Shown piece by piece: positions 50,378-59,553 of a stretch of DNA of 64,000 nucleotides. Each line of letters opens with the position of its first letter. The stretch's first letter is position 1. The translations under genes and the position numbers were made by a program. The stretch is from VXYL01 sp965203685 (GTDB lineage Bacteria > Pseudomonadota > Gammaproteobacteria > Pseudomonadales > Azotimanducaceae): contig OZ241908.1 in NCBI GenBank assembly GCA_965203685.1, positions 4,650,001 through 4,714,000 of the forward strand, read 5' to 3'. The notes under the pieces are model-generated. The model searched no databases and had not been told where the DNA came from. It saw only the letters and a list, made by a program, of their open reading frames with translations.

Positions 50378-51436
50378 TTGGCTCATCGTATCGCCGTCAT
50401 TCCCGGCGACGGCATCGGCAAGGAGACGGTGCCCGAGGGAATCCGCGTACTCGACGCGGTGGGGGCTCGGTTCGACATCGACTTCCAGTGGGACCACCTC
50501 GACTGGAGTTGCGAACGCTACGCCGAGACCGGTGCAATGATGCCGGACGACGGCCTCGCGGCGATCAGCGGGCACGATGCGATCTTCCTCGGCGCAGTCG
50601 GGTTCCCAGGCGTTCCCGATCACGTTTCGCTGTGGGGCCTGTTGATCCCCATCAGACGTGAATTCCAGCAGTACGTGAACCTGCGCCCCGTGCGGCTCTT
50701 GAACGGTGTTCAGTCGCCCCTACGCGGTCGGACGGCCGAGGACATCGACTTCCTCGTGGTGCGGGAGAACAACGAGGGCGAGTACTCGGAGATCGGTGGT
50801 CGGCTTTTCGCCGGGACGGACGACGAGACGGTGATGCAGGAGAGCGTCTTCACCCGGCGCGGCACGGACCGGATCATGCGCTACGCGTTCGAACTGGCGC
50901 GCACCCGGCCGGCAAAGCACGTCACGTCCGCGACCAAGTCCAACGGCATCACCTTCACCATGCCGTTCTGGGACGAGCGCTTCGAGGCGGTGGCGGCCGA
51001 CTACCCCGACATCGAAACGGCGAAGTTCCACGTCGACATCCTCGCCGCGCAGTTCGTCCTGCATCCCGACTGGTTCGACGTTGTCGTGGGCAGCAACCTG
51101 TTCGGCGACATCCTCTCCGACCTCGGTCCCGCCATCGCCGGCACCATCGGCATCGCACCGTCCGCAAACATCAACCCGGAGCGCGAGTTTCCGTCCATGT
51201 TCGAGCCGGTACACGGCTCGGCCCCCGACATCGCCGGCCAAGGCATCTGCAACCCCATCGGGCAGATCTGGTCGGGGGCGATGATGCTCGACCACCTGGG
51301 GCACCCGGAGGCCGCGGAGGCCGTGGAAGGAGCCATCGAGTCCGCGCTCGCAAACCCGCGGATCCTGACGCCGGACATGGGGGGCAAGGCCGATACGAAG
51401 ACGCTCGGGGAAGCGATCGCCCTCTCGATCGCTTGA
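50378..51436 (+). CDS. tartrate dehydrogenase-like NAD-dependent decarboxylating dehydrogenase
   Basis: A 352-residue isocitrate/isopropylmalate dehydrogenase-family enzyme. RIAVIPGDGIGKE, LRPVRLLNGVQSPL, ENNEGEYSEIGG, NLFGDILSDLG and EPVHGSAPDIAGQG are present. LLIPIRREFQQYVNLRP matches tartrate dehydrogenase/decarboxylase rather than LeuB or Icd. The start is TTG 50378, 11 bases after the folE stop. The open frame before it overlaps folE and is not coding. Confidence 0.87.
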   Translation: MAHRIAVIPGDGIGKETVPEGIRVLDAVGARFDIDFQWDHLDWSCERYAETGAMMPDDGLAAISGHDAIFLGAVGFPGVPDHVSLWGLLIPIRREFQQYVNLRPVRLLNGVQSPLRGRTAEDIDFLVVRENNEGEYSEIGGRLFAGTDDETVMQESVFTRRGTDRIMRYAFELARTRPAKHVTSATKSNGITFTMPFWDERFEAVAADYPDIETAKFHVDILAAQFVLHPDWFDVVVGSNLFGDILSDLGPAIAGTIGIAPSANINPEREFPSMFEPVHGSAPDIAGQGICNPIGQIWSGAMMLDHLGHPEAAEAVEGAIESALANPRILTPDMGGKADTKTLGEAIALSIA

Positions 51437-51491
51437 CGCGGGTCGCCACAGCCGCCACTCTCCAAGTCCGTAGGTCATAGGTAGGGGAAGC

Positions 51492-53456
51492 GTGTTGCAC
51501 CAGCCGCTACCCCGAACGTTAGGCAAGGCAGCAGCGTCGGTCGGCTGCGCGCTCGCCGCATGCGCCACACTCGGCAACGCCCCGGATGGCGAACCGCCAT
51601 GGCCCAAGGAGTGGTTCGAGCCGCCGGCCAAGGCGAGCGAGGCCGGCCTCACCCGTTTCGCGCAGAGCCCGTATCTCGACGACCGCGGTCTGCCGCCGGT
51701 CGAGGAACGCCTGCCCGACGATCCCATCATCATCCAGCCCTACCGGGACATCGGCAAATACGGCGGAACGGCGCGCATCACCCTCTGGGACACCTGGCAG
51801 TTCTTCAACTGGGAACACGCGCTCACCTTGTCGGCGAACATGCGCGACGTGCTGCCGAACCTCGCGGAGTCCTGGGAGTTGAGCGAGGACGGCCGGATCA
51901 CCACCATCCACCTGCGCCCCGGCATCAAGTGGTCCGACGGCCACCCGCTCACGGCCGACGATTTCATGTTTCGCCTCAAACACGTCTGGCAGGACCCCGA
52001 CATCTCGCCCGTGGTCTACCGCCTCGTCCAGGGTTGCGAGTTCGTGAAGATCGACGACTACACGTTTCAGTACGTCTTCCCCGAGCCGAACCCGATGTTC
52101 GCCAATTTCTTCGCGCAGTACGGCTCCCACTTCGTCGACCCCATGCACTTCTTCAAGGACTACCACGGCGCGTTCCGGGACAAGGACGAGCTCGATGCCA
52201 TGGTGGAGGAGGAGGGCTTCGTCACCTGGATGGCGATGTACGGGGCGCTGCGCGGCTGGGGCAACGAGGACGCGGTAAAGGTGCCGACGCTGCGCGCCTA
52301 CCGGGTGATCGAGCGCACGCCCACCAAAATGCGCCTGGAGCGCAATCCGTACTACCACAAGGTCGACCCGGCCGGGAACCAGCTTCCCTACATCGACCGA
52401 ATCGACGCGATCATCCTGCTCGAGAACTCGAAGATGATCGCCTTCCAGGCCGCCACCGGACAGCTCGACTTCGCGGCGTATGCCTTGAAGACGGAGGACA
52501 TCCCGCTGCTCAAGCTCGGCGAGGTGAAGGGCGTCAACACGGTGCACGTCTGGACGCGGCTGCACATCAGCGATGTGTCGATCCAGCCGAACTACAACTA
52601 CGACGATCCGAAGTACCGGGAACTGCTCTGGGGCACCGGGGAACGCCGCTTCGTCCGCGCCCTGTCGCACGCCATCGACCGGCCGCAGATGAACGACGTG
52701 ATCTACTACGGTCGCGGCGTCCCGAGCCAGGTGACCGCCCACCCGACCAGCCGCTGGTACGAAGAACGCTTCGCCAATGCCCACACCCGCTACGACCCCG
52801 ACTACTCGCGCCAACTGCTCGACGAACTCGGTCTACACGACGTCAACAACGACGGCTTGCGCGAATATCCCGACGGCACGCCGCTCACGATCACGTTCGA
52901 GTACCTGGACTTCGAGACGCCGAAGACGATGACCATGGAACTGGTGCGCGACTACTGGCGCGAGGTGGGCATCGACATGCGCCTGAAGTCGGTCGAGCGG
53001 CGCCTGCAGTCCGAGCGCGCACAAGCCAACAAGATGCAGATGACGTTGTGGCATGCCGACAAGGTCACTGACATCCTGTTCCCGCTGGTGCCGGACTGGT
53101 TCTATCCGCACCGCTCGGGGTGGGACATCGCGATGTGGAACCACTGGGCGCGCTACTACCAGACGGACGGGCGCTTGGGCGAAGAGCCGCCGCCGCTGGT
53201 CAAGAACCTGCAATTCTGGGGCGACCAGTTACGCGAGGCGACGACCGAGGAGCACCGCACCAAGGCCGCGAAGACGCTACTCGAAGCCGCGGCCGAGAAT
53301 CTCTGGACGATCGGCACCGTCGGCCAAGCGCCGCATCCGGTGGTGGTTTCCAACCGGTTGCAGAACGTGACGTCGACCGGGATCTGGGGCTGGGACAACC
53401 GCTGGACGCTCGCCTACCACCCATCGACCTGGTACTTCGACGAGGACGAACCTTAG
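51492..53456 (+). CDS. peptide-type ABC transporter substrate-binding protein (first copy)
   Basis: A 654-residue extracytoplasmic binding protein of the SBP_bac_5 family, longer than the usual 520-550. The segment EERLPDDPIIIQPYRDIGKY precedes the core TIHLRPGIKWSDGHPLTADDF. Start GTG 51492 gives a signal or lipoprotein-type N terminus (GCALAAC). It is roughly 90% identical by eye to the product at 54446-56422. Its 3' end is followed by repeat copy E and the minus-strand vapBC genes. Confidence 0.9.
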   Translation: MLHQPLPRTLGKAAASVGCALAACATLGNAPDGEPPWPKEWFEPPAKASEAGLTRFAQSPYLDDRGLPPVEERLPDDPIIIQPYRDIGKYGGTARITLWDTWQFFNWEHALTLSANMRDVLPNLAESWELSEDGRITTIHLRPGIKWSDGHPLTADDFMFRLKHVWQDPDISPVVYRLVQGCEFVKIDDYTFQYVFPEPNPMFANFFAQYGSHFVDPMHFFKDYHGAFRDKDELDAMVEEEGFVTWMAMYGALRGWGNEDAVKVPTLRAYRVIERTPTKMRLERNPYYHKVDPAGNQLPYIDRIDAIILLENSKMIAFQAATGQLDFAAYALKTEDIPLLKLGEVKGVNTVHVWTRLHISDVSIQPNYNYDDPKYRELLWGTGERRFVRALSHAIDRPQMNDVIYYGRGVPSQVTAHPTSRWYEERFANAHTRYDPDYSRQLLDELGLHDVNNDGLREYPDGTPLTITFEYLDFETPKTMTMELVRDYWREVGIDMRLKSVERRLQSERAQANKMQMTLWHADKVTDILFPLVPDWFYPHRSGWDIAMWNHWARYYQTDGRLGEEPPPLVKNLQFWGDQLREATTEEHRTKAAKTLLEAAAENLWTIGTVGQAPHPVVVSNRLQNVTSTGIWGWDNRWTLAYHPSTWYFDEDEP

Positions 53457-53460
53457 GGGG

Positions 53461-53520
53461 ATGCGGACGCGAACGGCAAGCCGATGCGAACCGCAAGCGG
53501 TTCGGGGACGTCCGCGCACC
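53461..53520 (+). repeat. dispersed palindromic repeat, copy E
   Basis: Sixty bases between the convergent stops at 53456 and 53530. The left end is ATGCGGACGCGAACGGCAAG, the middle contains GCGAACCGCAAGCGGTT as in copy C, and the right end is GGACGTCCGCGCACC. It appears to combine features of copies A, B and C and may be the most complete form. Confidence 0.8.
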
Positions 53521-53529
53521 GCCGAGGCG

Positions 53530-53955
53530 TCAGCCGGCCGTTGATTTGGCCAACCAGTTCTCGTGATCCAGTCCTGCCACCCTCGCGAAGTGATGTTCGT
53601 TGTTAGTCACGAGCGTGCAGCCGGAACTGAGCGCGTGCGCCGCGATCATTGCATCATTGTTCCCGATTGGTGTTCCGACCGAAAACAGCGCAGCTTGGAT
53701 GCGTGCGAACTCGTCCGCATGCAGCTTCCCCCAGGCGAGCACACCACTGAGCCGGTCACAAAGAGCTTCGATCGCAGCGACATGCCGGCGAGTGTTGCTC
53801 GAACGCAACGCACCAAGTTTCAGTTCCGCGTAAGTGATGGCGGAAACACAGACGACCGCTCCAGAGCGGGTCCGGGTCTGCAGGACCGCCAGCAGCCTTG
53901 GGTCACGCTGCCGAATCACGTGACTGCAGATGTCCGTGTCGAGCATGTACTGCAT
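53530..53955 (-). CDS. vapC: VapC-type PIN-domain toxin (second module)
   Basis: A 141-residue PIN ribonuclease. D6 (MLDTDICSHVI), E44 (YAELKLGA), D101 (NNDAMIAAHA) and the NNEHHF end region form the acidic site of the FitB/VapC class. It starts about ten bases after the antitoxin stop at ATG 53955 (53946 is also possible). It lies between two near-identical binding-protein genes on the opposite strand. Confidence 0.9.
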   Translation of the reverse strand: MQYMLDTDICSHVIRQRDPRLLAVLQTRTRSGAVVCVSAITYAELKLGALRSSNTRRHVAAIEALCDRLSGVLAWGKLHADEFARIQAALFSVGTPIGNNDAMIAAHALSSGCTLVTNNEHHFARVAGLDHENWLAKSTAG

Positions 53956-53965
53956 AGCGCACTTG

Positions 53966-54199
53966 CTAGAGGTTGACCCGACCATCGCCCAGTAGGTCTG
54001 GGCGGTCCGTCATGAAGTCATCGTCCACTTCCGGGGCTTCTGCTGCAAAAGACTCCCAACTCTTGCGGACCGGGGCCAGCAAAAGGCCATCCCCATGCCG
54101 GCTGATCACGACTTCACTCACACCTTCGAACTCGAAGGCCTTGGGAATCCGGACGGCCTGACTCCGACCATTCGTGAACAACTTGGCGGTTGCTTCCAT
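53966..54199 (-). CDS. vapB: VapB-type antitoxin (AbrB fold, second module)
   Basis: A 77-residue antitoxin. The N terminus AKLFTNGRSQAVRIPKAFEF is the swapped-hairpin AbrB DNA-binding fold, and the acidic C terminus (EAPEVDDDFMTDRPDLL) wraps the toxin. It is a different antitoxin class from the ribbon-helix-helix VapB at 21819, so the two modules are independent acquisitions. Confidence 0.9.
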   Translation of the reverse strand: MEATAKLFTNGRSQAVRIPKAFEFEGVSEVVISRHGDGLLLAPVRKSWESFAAEAPEVDDDFMTDRPDLLGDGRVNL

Positions 54200-54445
54200 C
54201 CTGACTTCCCGTCAATCAACAGGACTTGCATATTACAAGCATATGTCAACCACTAGCTAGTGTTCCGGTAAACCCGGATGCCCGGAGAGAGCCAAAGGCG
54301 CGCTAAAGGAAAGTTCCCTCCGAACGCCGCTTGACGCCCCTTGTGGCAATCGCCACTATCCAACGCAAGAGGGGTCGCACAACTTAAGGGAAGCAAGCTG
54401 GATGCTGGTCAGGCAGGGCGGTCGGTCGCTGCACGAGCCGAAGGG

Positions 54446-56422
54446 ATGACCGGGCGCAGGCCAGCCTGCCATGCGGCTGTTTGGCTCGCTGCCATGGCCT
54501 TCGCACACGCCGCGTTTGCGAACGGCCCGGACAATGCACCATCGTCCGACGATGCGCCTTGGCCCCAAGAGTGGTTCGAGCCGCCGGCGAAGGCGAGCGA
54601 GGTCGGCCTCACCCGCTTCGCCCAAAGCCCTTATCTCGACGATCGCGATCTTCCCCCCGTCGAGGAACGCCTGCCGGACGATCCGGTCGTCATCCAGCCG
54701 TACAAGACCATCGGCAAGTACGGTGGTACGGCGCGCATCACCCTCTGGGACACCTGGCAGTTCTTCAACTGGGAACACGCACTCACCCTCTCCGCGAACA
54801 TGCGCGACGTGCTGCCGAACCTTGCGGAGTCCTGGGAACTCAGCGAAGACGGCCGGACTACGACCGTCCACCTAAGGCCTGGCATCAAGTGGTCCGACGG
54901 CCACCCGCTCACGGCCGACGACTTCATGTTCCGCTTGGTGCACGTCTGGCAGGATCCCGACATCTCGCCCGTGGTCTACCGCCTGGTGCAGGGCTGCGAG
55001 TTCGTGAAGATCGACGACTACACGTTCCAGTACGTTTTCCCCCAGCCGAACCCCATGTTCGCCAACTTCTTCGCGCAGTACGGCTCCCACTTCGTCGACC
55101 CCATGCACTTCTTCAAGAACTACCACGGCGCGTTCCGGGACGCCGAGGAGCTCGAAGAACTGATCCAGGAGGAGGGCTTCGTCACCTGGATGGCCATGTA
55201 CGGCGCGCTGCGCGACTGGGGCAACGAGGACGCCGCCAAAGTGCCGACGCTGCGCGCCTACAAGGTGGTCGAACGCACGCCCACCAAGATGCGCCTGGAG
55301 CGCAACCCGTACTACCACAAGGTCGACCCGGCCGGGAACCAGCTTCCCTACATCGACAAGATCGACGCGATCATCCTGCTCGAGAACTCCAAGATGATCG
55401 CCTTCCAGGCCGCCACCGGGCAGCTTGACTTCGCCGCCTTCGCGCTCAAGACCGAGGACATCCCATTGCTCAAGCTCGGCGAGGTCAAGGGCGTGAACAA
55501 GGTTCACGTGTGGACGCGGCTGCACATCAGCGACGTCTCCATCCAACCGAACTACAACTACGACGACCCGAAGTACCGGGAACTGCTCTGGGGCGAAGGC
55601 GACCGCAAGTTCGTTCGAGCCCTCTCCCACGCCATCAACCGGCCGCAGATGAACGACGTGATCTACTTCGGTCGGGGCGTCCCGAGCCAAGTGACCGCGC
55701 ACCCCACCAGTCGCTGGTACGAAGAGCGCTTCGCGAAGGCACACACCCGCTACGACCCGGACTACTCGAACCAACTGCTCGACGAACTCGGCCTTGACGA
55801 CGTCAACAACGACGGCCTGCGCGAGTACCCCGACGGCACGCCGCTCACGATCACGTTCGAGTACCTGGACTTCGAGACGCCGAAGACGATGACCATGGAA
55901 CTGGTGCGGGACTACTGGCGCGAAGTGGGCATCGACATGCGCCTGAAGTCGGTGGAGCGGCGTCTGCAGTCGGAGCGTGCCCAGGCCAACAAGATGCAGA
56001 TGACGCTCTGGCATGCCGACAAGGTGACCGACATCCTGTTTCCGCTGGTTCCCGACTGGTTCTACCCGCACCGTTCCGGCTGGGACATCGCGATGTGGAA
56101 CCACTGGGCGCGCTACTACCAGACCGACGGGCGCTTGGGCGAAGAGCCGCCGCCGCTGGTCAAGAACCTGCAGTACTGGGGCGACCAGTTGCGCGAAGCG
56201 ACGACCGAGGAATACCGCACCAAGGCCGCGAAGACGCTGCTGGAAGCCGCCGCCGAGAATCTCTGGACCATCGGCACGGTGGGCCAGGCGCCGCACCCGG
56301 TGGTGGTCTCCACCCGCTTGAAGAACGTCACGTCGACCGGGATCTGGGGCTGGGACAACCGCTGGACGCTGGCCTACCACCCGTCCACCTGGTACTTCGA
56401 CGAAGAAGCACCTGACGAATGA
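54446..56422 (+). CDS. peptide-type ABC transporter substrate-binding protein (second copy)
   Basis: A 658-residue SBP_bac_5-family protein with a signal peptide (VWLAAMAFAHAAFA). It is a close paralogue of the protein at 51492; the N-terminal signal regions differ while the mature parts are almost identical. It overlaps the permease gene by four bases (ATGA), so this copy is the one directly in the operon. ATG 54446 has AAGGG immediately upstream; in-frame upstream codons to 54341 lack signal-like content. Confidence 0.9.
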   Translation: MTGRRPACHAAVWLAAMAFAHAAFANGPDNAPSSDDAPWPQEWFEPPAKASEVGLTRFAQSPYLDDRDLPPVEERLPDDPVVIQPYKTIGKYGGTARITLWDTWQFFNWEHALTLSANMRDVLPNLAESWELSEDGRTTTVHLRPGIKWSDGHPLTADDFMFRLVHVWQDPDISPVVYRLVQGCEFVKIDDYTFQYVFPQPNPMFANFFAQYGSHFVDPMHFFKNYHGAFRDAEELEELIQEEGFVTWMAMYGALRDWGNEDAAKVPTLRAYKVVERTPTKMRLERNPYYHKVDPAGNQLPYIDKIDAIILLENSKMIAFQAATGQLDFAAFALKTEDIPLLKLGEVKGVNKVHVWTRLHISDVSIQPNYNYDDPKYRELLWGEGDRKFVRALSHAINRPQMNDVIYFGRGVPSQVTAHPTSRWYEERFAKAHTRYDPDYSNQLLDELGLDDVNNDGLREYPDGTPLTITFEYLDFETPKTMTMELVRDYWREVGIDMRLKSVERRLQSERAQANKMQMTLWHADKVTDILFPLVPDWFYPHRSGWDIAMWNHWARYYQTDGRLGEEPPPLVKNLQYWGDQLREATTEEYRTKAAKTLLEAAAENLWTIGTVGQAPHPVVVSTRLKNVTSTGIWGWDNRWTLAYHPSTWYFDEEAPDE

Positions 56423-57402
56423 GATCCTATCTCGTCTCCCGCCTGCTCGGGATGATCCCGACGCTTGCCATCATCTCGGTGATCGTCTTCACGGTCATCC
56501 AGTTGCCCGAGGGCGACATCGTCTCGTCCATGCTCGACCGCCTGCAGGCCCAGGGGGTCGATGTCACGGAGGAGTACGTCGAGAACCTGCGCAGCCAGTA
56601 CAACCTCGACAAGCCCATGGTGCTGCAGTACTTCTACTGGGCGGGCAATTTCGTGACCGGGGACATGGGTTACTCGATACTCTTCAACAGGCCGGTCAAC
56701 GAACTGGTCTGGGAACGGCTCGGCTATACCCTGTCGATCACGATCTCCGCGCTCGTGTTCACGTGGATCGTCGCGCTGCCCATCGGCATCTATTCCGCAG
56801 TACGCCAGTACACTATCGGCGACTACCTCATGACGACGCTGGCCCTCGTGGGCCTCGCCACGCCGCCGTTCCTCCTTGCGCTGATCTTCATGCACGTTGG
56901 CTTCACCTGGTTCGGCATCAGCACCGGCGGGTTGTTCTCGCCGGAGTTCGAGGACGCGCCGTGGAGCATCGCCAAGTTCGCCGACATGCTCGCGCACATC
57001 TGGCTGCCCATGGTCATCGTCGGAGCGAGCGGGGCCGCGTTCACGATGCGCATCCTGCGCGCCAACCTGCTCGATGAACTAAACAAGCCCTACGTCGTGA
57101 CAGCGCGCGCCAAGGGCGTCGGTCCCGCCAAGCTCGTGATCAAGTACCCGGTGCGCATCGCCATCAACCCGTTCATCAGCAACATCGGCCTGATGCTGCC
57201 TGCGCTCATCTCCGGCGAAGCCCTGGTCGGCATGGTGATGGGCCTGCCGACGATCGGCCCGCTCCTGCTGCAGTCTTTGCTCAACCAGGACATGTTCCTC
57301 GCGGGCAGCCTGCTGATGTGGCTCGCGGCCCTAGTCGTCATCGGCATCCTGATCTCCGACCTCCTACTCGCGTGGGTGGACCCGAGGATTCGCTTTGAGT
57401 GA
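56419..57402 (+). CDS. dppB: peptide ABC transporter permease, DppB type
   Basis: A 327-residue inner-membrane permease with about six helices. The N terminus YLVSRLLGMIPTLAIISVIVF and the EAA loop (TARAKGVGPAKLVIKYPVRIAINPF) are typical of DppB/OppB. It is the first permease of the operon and overlaps its neighbours on both sides. Confidence 0.92.
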   Translation: MRSYLVSRLLGMIPTLAIISVIVFTVIQLPEGDIVSSMLDRLQAQGVDVTEEYVENLRSQYNLDKPMVLQYFYWAGNFVTGDMGYSILFNRPVNELVWERLGYTLSITISALVFTWIVALPIGIYSAVRQYTIGDYLMTTLALVGLATPPFLLALIFMHVGFTWFGISTGGLFSPEFEDAPWSIAKFADMLAHIWLPMVIVGASGAAFTMRILRANLLDELNKPYVVTARAKGVGPAKLVIKYPVRIAINPFISNIGLMLPALISGEALVGMVMGLPTIGPLLLQSLLNQDMFLAGSLLMWLAALVVIGILISDLLLAWVDPRIRFE

Positions 57403-58579
57403 AGCCGCGCCGTTAAGCCCCCGCGAGGGTGCCGTGCCGGGGGCTACCACCTTCGTCGAGCCCGGCACGCCGGTCGTCCGCGAAGAGGAACTCACGATCT
57501 CGCCGCGGCAGTTGATGTGGATCCGCTTCCGGCGCCACCGACTCGCCTACGCAAGCGGGATCTTCCTGATCGTGCTCTACCTGCTGGTGATCTTCGCCGA
57601 GTTCGTCTCGCCCTACGGCACCACGACGCGCAACCAGGACGCCATCAACGCCCCGCCCATGGCCGTGCACTTCTTCGACGCCGAGGGCAACTTCCACCTA
57701 CGCCCGTTCGTGTACGCCTACCACATGGAAGTCAACCCGGACACGTGGATGCGCGAGTACGACGAGGATACGAGCCGGATGATCCCGATTCGTTTCTTCG
57801 CCCGTGGCGAGCGCTACAAGATGTGGAACCTGTTCTACACGGACGTGCATCTCTTCACGACCGACGAGGGCGGCTACATCCACCTGTTCGGCACGGACCC
57901 CCTCGGCCGGGACATGTTCTCGCGCGTGCTCTACGGCGGTCGGATCTCACTGTCCATCGGCTTCGTCGGCGTCGTGATGACCATCGTGTTCGGCATCACG
58001 CTCGGCGGCCTCGCCGGCTACCTCGGTGGCATCACCGACCGCGGTGTCAACAAGGTGATCGAGGTCCTGCAGTGCCTGCCCACGTTGCCCCTGTGGATGG
58101 CGTTGTCCGCCGCCCTGCCCGTGCACTGGTCGCCGCTCCTGGTGTACTTCGGCGTCACCATCATCCTCTCCCTGTTCGGGTGGACGGCGCTCGCCCGGCA
58201 AGTCCGCGGCCGCTTCCTAGCCCTGCGCGAGGAGGATTTCGTAATGGCCGCGCGGTTGATGGGGGCCGACACGCCGCGCGTGATCCGCAAGCACATGCTG
58301 CCGAGCTTCATGAGTCACATCATCGCCACGGCGACGCTCGCCGTGCCGGCCATGATCCTCGGCGAGACAGCCTTGTCCTTCCTCGGCATCGGCCTGCGCC
58401 CACCGGTCGTTAGTTGGGGCGTGCTGCTCTTCCAGGCGCAGAATCCGCTGGTGATCGAGATGACGCCGTGGCAGATGCTGCCGGGCCTCTTCGTGGTGCT
58501 TGCCGTCATGGCCTTCAACCTGCTCGGCGACGGCCTGCGCGATGCCGCCGACCCGTATAGCACCGGCGGAATGAAGTGA
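57395..58579 (+). CDS. dppC: peptide ABC transporter permease, DppC type, with long periplasmic insertion
   Basis: A 394-residue permease, about 90 residues longer than typical DppC. The first helix is followed by an insertion of about 110 residues (from about 70 to 175) before HLFGTDPLGRDMFSRVLYG, the usual start of the conserved part. The EAA loop AARLMGADTPRVIRKHMLPSF is present. TTG 57395 overlaps dppB by eight bases. The large insertion may match the equally large binding proteins. Confidence 0.9.
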   Translation: MSEAAPLSPREGAVPGATTFVEPGTPVVREEELTISPRQLMWIRFRRHRLAYASGIFLIVLYLLVIFAEFVSPYGTTTRNQDAINAPPMAVHFFDAEGNFHLRPFVYAYHMEVNPDTWMREYDEDTSRMIPIRFFARGERYKMWNLFYTDVHLFTTDEGGYIHLFGTDPLGRDMFSRVLYGGRISLSIGFVGVVMTIVFGITLGGLAGYLGGITDRGVNKVIEVLQCLPTLPLWMALSAALPVHWSPLLVYFGVTIILSLFGWTALARQVRGRFLALREEDFVMAARLMGADTPRVIRKHMLPSFMSHIIATATLAVPAMILGETALSFLGIGLRPPVVSWGVLLFQAQNPLVIEMTPWQMLPGLFVVLAVMAFNLLGDGLRDAADPYSTGGMK

Positions 58580-59553
58580 GCGACGACGCGATGACAGACG
58601 ACGCCTCCGACGACAACGTCCTGGAGATCCGGGATCTCGCAGTCGACTTCAAGACCGACACCGGCCTGACGCACGCCCTGGTCAACGTCGGCTTCGACGT
58701 GCCGCGCGGCAAGGTGACGGCGATCGTCGGCGAGTCCGGTTCGGGCAAGTCCGTCACCGCCAACTGCATCATGCGCCTGGTCCAGCCGCCGGGACGCATC
58801 GTCGGCGGCACGATCAACTTCATGCCGACCGACATGCCGCCGTTCGAGATCGTCTCGCTGCGCAAGAAGGACCCCCGGCTGCAGGAACTCCGCGGTGGCC
58901 ATATCAGCATGGTCTTCCAGGAACCGATGACCGCCTTGTCGCCGGTCTACACGGTGGGCAACCAGGTCGCCGAGGCGATCCTCTGCCACCGCAAGGTGAC
59001 CCGCGGGGAAGCCATGCGCGAAGCCGCCGAGATGCTCGAACGCGTGGGCATCGGCGAGATGGACCGGCGCATCAGGATGTATCCGTTCGAGTTCTCGGGC
59101 GGCATGCGCCAGCGCGTTGTGATCGCCATGGCCCTCGTCTGCCACCCCGAGATCCTGATCTGCGACGAACCGACCACGGCGCTCGACGTGACGATCCAAG
59201 CCGAGATCCTGACCCTCATCAAGGATCTCCAGCGCGACCTCAAGAACTCGGTTCTGTTCATCACCCACGATCTCGGGGTCGTGGCCCAGATCGCCGACCA
59301 AGTGGTGGTGATGTACCAGGGCCGCGTCCTGGAGATCGGCACGGTCCGCCAGGTGTTGAAGGAACCGAGGCATCCCTATACGCGCGGACTGCTGGCCGCC
59401 ATTCCTGGCCTGGCGCCCAAGGGCGAACCACTCGCCACCATCGCGAGCGTCGTCGGCGACACCGATATCACCACCCCCTACCCGATGACAACGCTCGACG
59501 ATGGCCGCCAAGTCAGCCTGCCCCCCGAGCAGATCCCGGTGGCGGCCGAATGA
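58576..59553 (+). CDS. dppD: peptide ABC transporter ATP-binding protein, DppD type
   Basis: A 325-residue ATPase with Walker A GESGSGKS, signature FSGGMRQR and Walker B LICDEPTTALDV. The C terminus has the oligopeptide-type extension with GLAPKGEP; the cysteine cluster that binds an iron-sulfur group in many DppD proteins is not apparent. GTG 58576 overlaps dppC (GTGA). Confidence 0.93.
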   Translation: MSDDAMTDDASDDNVLEIRDLAVDFKTDTGLTHALVNVGFDVPRGKVTAIVGESGSGKSVTANCIMRLVQPPGRIVGGTINFMPTDMPPFEIVSLRKKDPRLQELRGGHISMVFQEPMTALSPVYTVGNQVAEAILCHRKVTRGEAMREAAEMLERVGIGEMDRRIRMYPFEFSGGMRQRVVIAMALVCHPEILICDEPTTALDVTIQAEILTLIKDLQRDLKNSVLFITHDLGVVAQIADQVVVMYQGRVLEIGTVRQVLKEPRHPYTRGLLAAIPGLAPKGEPLATIASVVGDTDITTPYPMTTLDDGRQVSLPPEQIPVAAE

